Below are positions 62,097-64,000 of a stretch of DNA of 64,000 bases, in pieces. A program made the translations under genes and the position numbers. Source of the DNA: an uncultured Lachnospiraceae bacterium (GTDB lineage: Bacteria > Bacillota > Clostridia > Lachnospirales > Lachnospiraceae); contig CACYMJ010000026.1 in assembly GCA_902775485.1 (NCBI GenBank), positions 1-64,000 of the forward strand. The letters run 5' to 3'. How positions within the stretch are numbered: position 1 is the stretch's first letter; every line of letters starts with the position of its first letter. The notes beneath the pieces are model-generated. The model had not been told where the DNA came from, made no database searches, and was given only the letters and a program-made list of their open reading frames with translations.

Positions 62097-64000
62097 ATGA
62101 CAGATAACGCAAAACAATCAGAAAATCATACATTAGGGAGCGGATATCCTCTGGGAGCGGTGGAAGTTTCCGAAGGGATCCGTTTTACAGCGTCTCTTCC
62201 GTTTAAACATACCCTGCAGCTGATCGTATATAACCGCAAAGGCGAGCCGATGGATCATGTCGATATGACAAAGTATTGCGTATCCACCGGAATATATTCG
62301 TGTGTCATTAAAAATCTTAAGGCCAAAGAGTGCTCATATGCATATGAGGCTGACGGAAAAAGAGTATGCGATCCCTTCATGAAGGACAGCATCGCCGCAA
62401 GAAAGTTCGGTGATGACAAATCCCCGATCGATAATGCCAAAGTGTATGTTCCCGATTTTGACTGGGGAGGCGATGCGCCTCTTAACATACCTTATGACAG
62501 GGTTATTGCATATCAGCTTCATGTACGCGGATATACGGCACATCCGTCTTCGAAGGTCAAAAACAGGGGAAAGTTTTACGGACTGACAGAAAAGATACCG
62601 TATCTTAAGGATCTGGGGATCAATCAGATAGTTCTGATGCCCTGTTATGAATTTGATGAGATCGTACGCCCCGTTAAACCGGCCACGATGGAAGAGATAG
62701 ATTACAGGACGGATCCGAACGGCAAGTCACCGCTCAGGATCAACTTCTGGGGATTTACAAGCGGATGTTATTTTACGCCGAAGGGATCATATTCAAACGG
62801 CGATCCCGTTAAAGAGTTTAAGGAAACGGTAAAGGAATTCCACGCTGCCGGGATCGAAGTCATCATGAGATTCTATTTCCCGGACAGCGCCAACAAGTCG
62901 TTTATACCGGAGATACTCAGGTTCTGGGCGAGGGAATACCATGTTGACGGGTTCTTCCTGATGGGGTCCGATATCCCGATGGATTTAATAGCGGCCGATA
63001 TTTATCTTCGCGACAGGAAGATCTACAATATCTTTTTCGATAAAGGTTCGATCACGGGCAGAAAATACGGATACAACCGAAACATGGCGTTCGTGAATGC
63101 GGATTTCATGAATGTATGCCGTAAGTACCTTAAGGGCGATGAAAACCAGCTGAGCGATTTTATCTACAGGCAGCGCCTTAACCCCGATGATGTGCATACG
63201 GTCAACTATATTACCGATTATTACGGATTTACGCTTAAGGATCTTGTTACATACGATTACAAGCATAACGAGGACAACGGCGAAGACAATACGGACGGCG
63301 AGAACTTCAACTACAGCTGGAACTGCGGCGTGGAAGGCGTATCCCGCAAGAAGAGCGTGATACAGCTCCGCATAAAGCAGATGAAGAACGCGCTGACATT
63401 TTTGATGCTCGCACAGGGTACGCCTATGCTGCTCGGCGGAGATGAATTCTGCAATACGCAGAACGGTAACAACAATCCGTACTGTCAGGATAATGAGACA
63501 GGCTGGGTCGTTTGGAAGGATAACCTGCATGTAAGGGAGATAACGGATTTTATCAGGATGCTGATCGCATTAAGGACTAAACATCCGATACTCCGCCCGG
63601 AAAGGGAATTCAGGATAATGGATTATGCCGCATGCGGTTTTCCGGACCTGTCATATCACGGTGATATGGCATGGTCGCCTAAGTTTGATAATCACCTGCG
63701 ACATATCGGTATCATGATATGCGGGAAATATGCAAGGCTTTCACGCACACGTGAAGATGACAGTTTCTATTTCGCTTATAACATGCACTGGGAAAATCAT
63801 ACGTTCGCGCTTCCGAAGCTGCCTAAGGGGCAGGTCTGGTCCGTCGCGTTCATGACATGCGATGAGCACGCGGGCATCATAGTCAACAAGACGCTTGCCG
63901 AAGAGATGACAAGCGTAACAGTGCCTGACCGTACGATAGTTTCCCTTATATCGGTCGAGGAAACGTCCGCTAAGGGAAACGATGAATCAGAAGATAAAGA
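62097..64000 (+). CDS. GH13-like glycogen-debranching-type protein lacking catalytic residues (partial, runs off the window)
   Basis: The first 634 codons of an open gene beginning MTDNAKQSENHTLGSGYPLG. An N-terminal CBM48-like part (about 10-140) is followed by a GH13 TIM barrel related to GlgX/pullulanase (IPYLKDLGINQIVLMPCYEF, KHNEDNGEDNTDGENFNYSW, GGDEFCNTQNGNNNPYCQDN). Conserved region I reads AGIEVIMRFYFPD with Arg258 in place of Asp and Pro262-Asp263 in place of Asn-His. Region II is HVDGFFLMGSD with Phe287 and Met289 in place of Arg and nucleophile Asp. Region IV reads TDYYGFT with Tyr375-Tyr376 in place of His-Asp. It is therefore probably catalytically inactive and may bind glycans or regulate another enzyme. 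No start-proximal ribosome-binding site is evident. Confidence 0.9.
   Translation, partial: MTDNAKQSENHTLGSGYPLGAVEVSEGIRFTASLPFKHTLQLIVYNRKGEPMDHVDMTKYCVSTGIYSCVIKNLKAKECSYAYEADGKRVCDPFMKDSIAARKFGDDKSPIDNAKVYVPDFDWGGDAPLNIPYDRVIAYQLHVRGYTAHPSSKVKNRGKFYGLTEKIPYLKDLGINQIVLMPCYEFDEIVRPVKPATMEEIDYRTDPNGKSPLRINFWGFTSGCYFTPKGSYSNGDPVKEFKETVKEFHAAGIEVIMRFYFPDSANKSFIPEILRFWAREYHVDGFFLMGSDIPMDLIAADIYLRDRKIYNIFFDKGSITGRKYGYNRNMAFVNADFMNVCRKYLKGDENQLSDFIYRQRLNPDDVHTVNYITDYYGFTLKDLVTYDYKHNEDNGEDNTDGENFNYSWNCGVEGVSRKKSVIQLRIKQMKNALTFLMLAQGTPMLLGGDEFCNTQNGNNNPYCQDNETGWVVWKDNLHVREITDFIRMLIALRTKHPILRPEREFRIMDYAACGFPDLSYHGDMAWSPKFDNHLRHIGIMICGKYARLSRTREDDSFYFAYNMHWENHTFALPKLPKGQVWSVAFMTCDEHAGIIVNKTLAEEMTSVTVPDRTIVSLISVEETSAKGNDESEDK

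Overview
The window looks like a chromosome segment of a motile, low-to-moderate-GC Gram-positive anaerobe, most likely a Lachnospiraceae member (Butyrivibrio/Lachnospira-like). I infer this from the gene order tmcAL-pta-rpmF-plsX-acpP-rnc-smc-ftsY-ylxM-ffh-rpsP-khpA-rimM-trmD-rplS-lepB-ylqF-rnhB-(fliK-like)-(flhB-like)-yraN, the CheV and chemoreceptor genes, strong GGAGG-type ribosome-binding sites and sigma-A promoters. No IS element, prophage or CRISPR array was seen. Genus is inference.

Layout. Positions 1-98 are the 3' end of a 23S rRNA, followed by a terminator and no 5S gene. Next come a promoter and a membrane protein/HTH pair (323-1065), and a PfkB kinase with a class II aldolase broken by a small deletion (1125-3077). 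A signalling block (3165-9078) holds a dCache chemoreceptor, CheV and a 921-residue acidic/lysine-rich membrane protein. hisH, hisF, ung, a TPR/MORN protein and lysA follow (9075-13567). On the minus strand lies a VWA lipoprotein/ECF sigma/anti-sigma operon with its own ECF-type promoter (13582-16785). Then come a soluble PAS chemoreceptor, a HAD lipoprotein, tRNA-Leu(CAA), and a possible cyclic-nucleotide module: tandem CNB protein, TIM-barrel isomerase and PAS-nucleotidyl cyclase with a beta-rich tail (16939-23154).

From 23220 the window is mostly housekeeping: a zinc-finger membrane protein, polA, coaE, an FtsA-like ATPase, a YycJ-like hydrolase, an ACT protein, a DUF711 gene broken by a second small deletion, tmcAL and pta. 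The large lipid/cell-division/SRP/ribosome cluster then runs from 33.8 to 53.6 kb, with ilvA and cysK inserted. The right end holds prs, gltX, corA, a YczE-like membrane protein, a DUF3298-like lipoprotein, a UvrD-like helicase, a perfect 74-bp palindrome, a DUF1292 gene and an incomplete GH13-like gene.

Most notable observations: (i) the GH13 protein at the right edge keeps the debranching-enzyme scaffold but has lost its catalytic residues; (ii) the 74-bp palindrome supplies the helicase stop codon and fills the gap between two convergent genes; (iii) two unrelated conserved genes carry short frameshifting deletions, either real decay or assembly error; (iv) two terminators overlap the -35 boxes of promoters that predict almost leaderless mRNAs (ylxM, lepB); (v) the cyclase/CNB gene cluster; (vi) an ECF-type autoregulatory promoter. 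All family calls are from reading the sequence; no database search was run.
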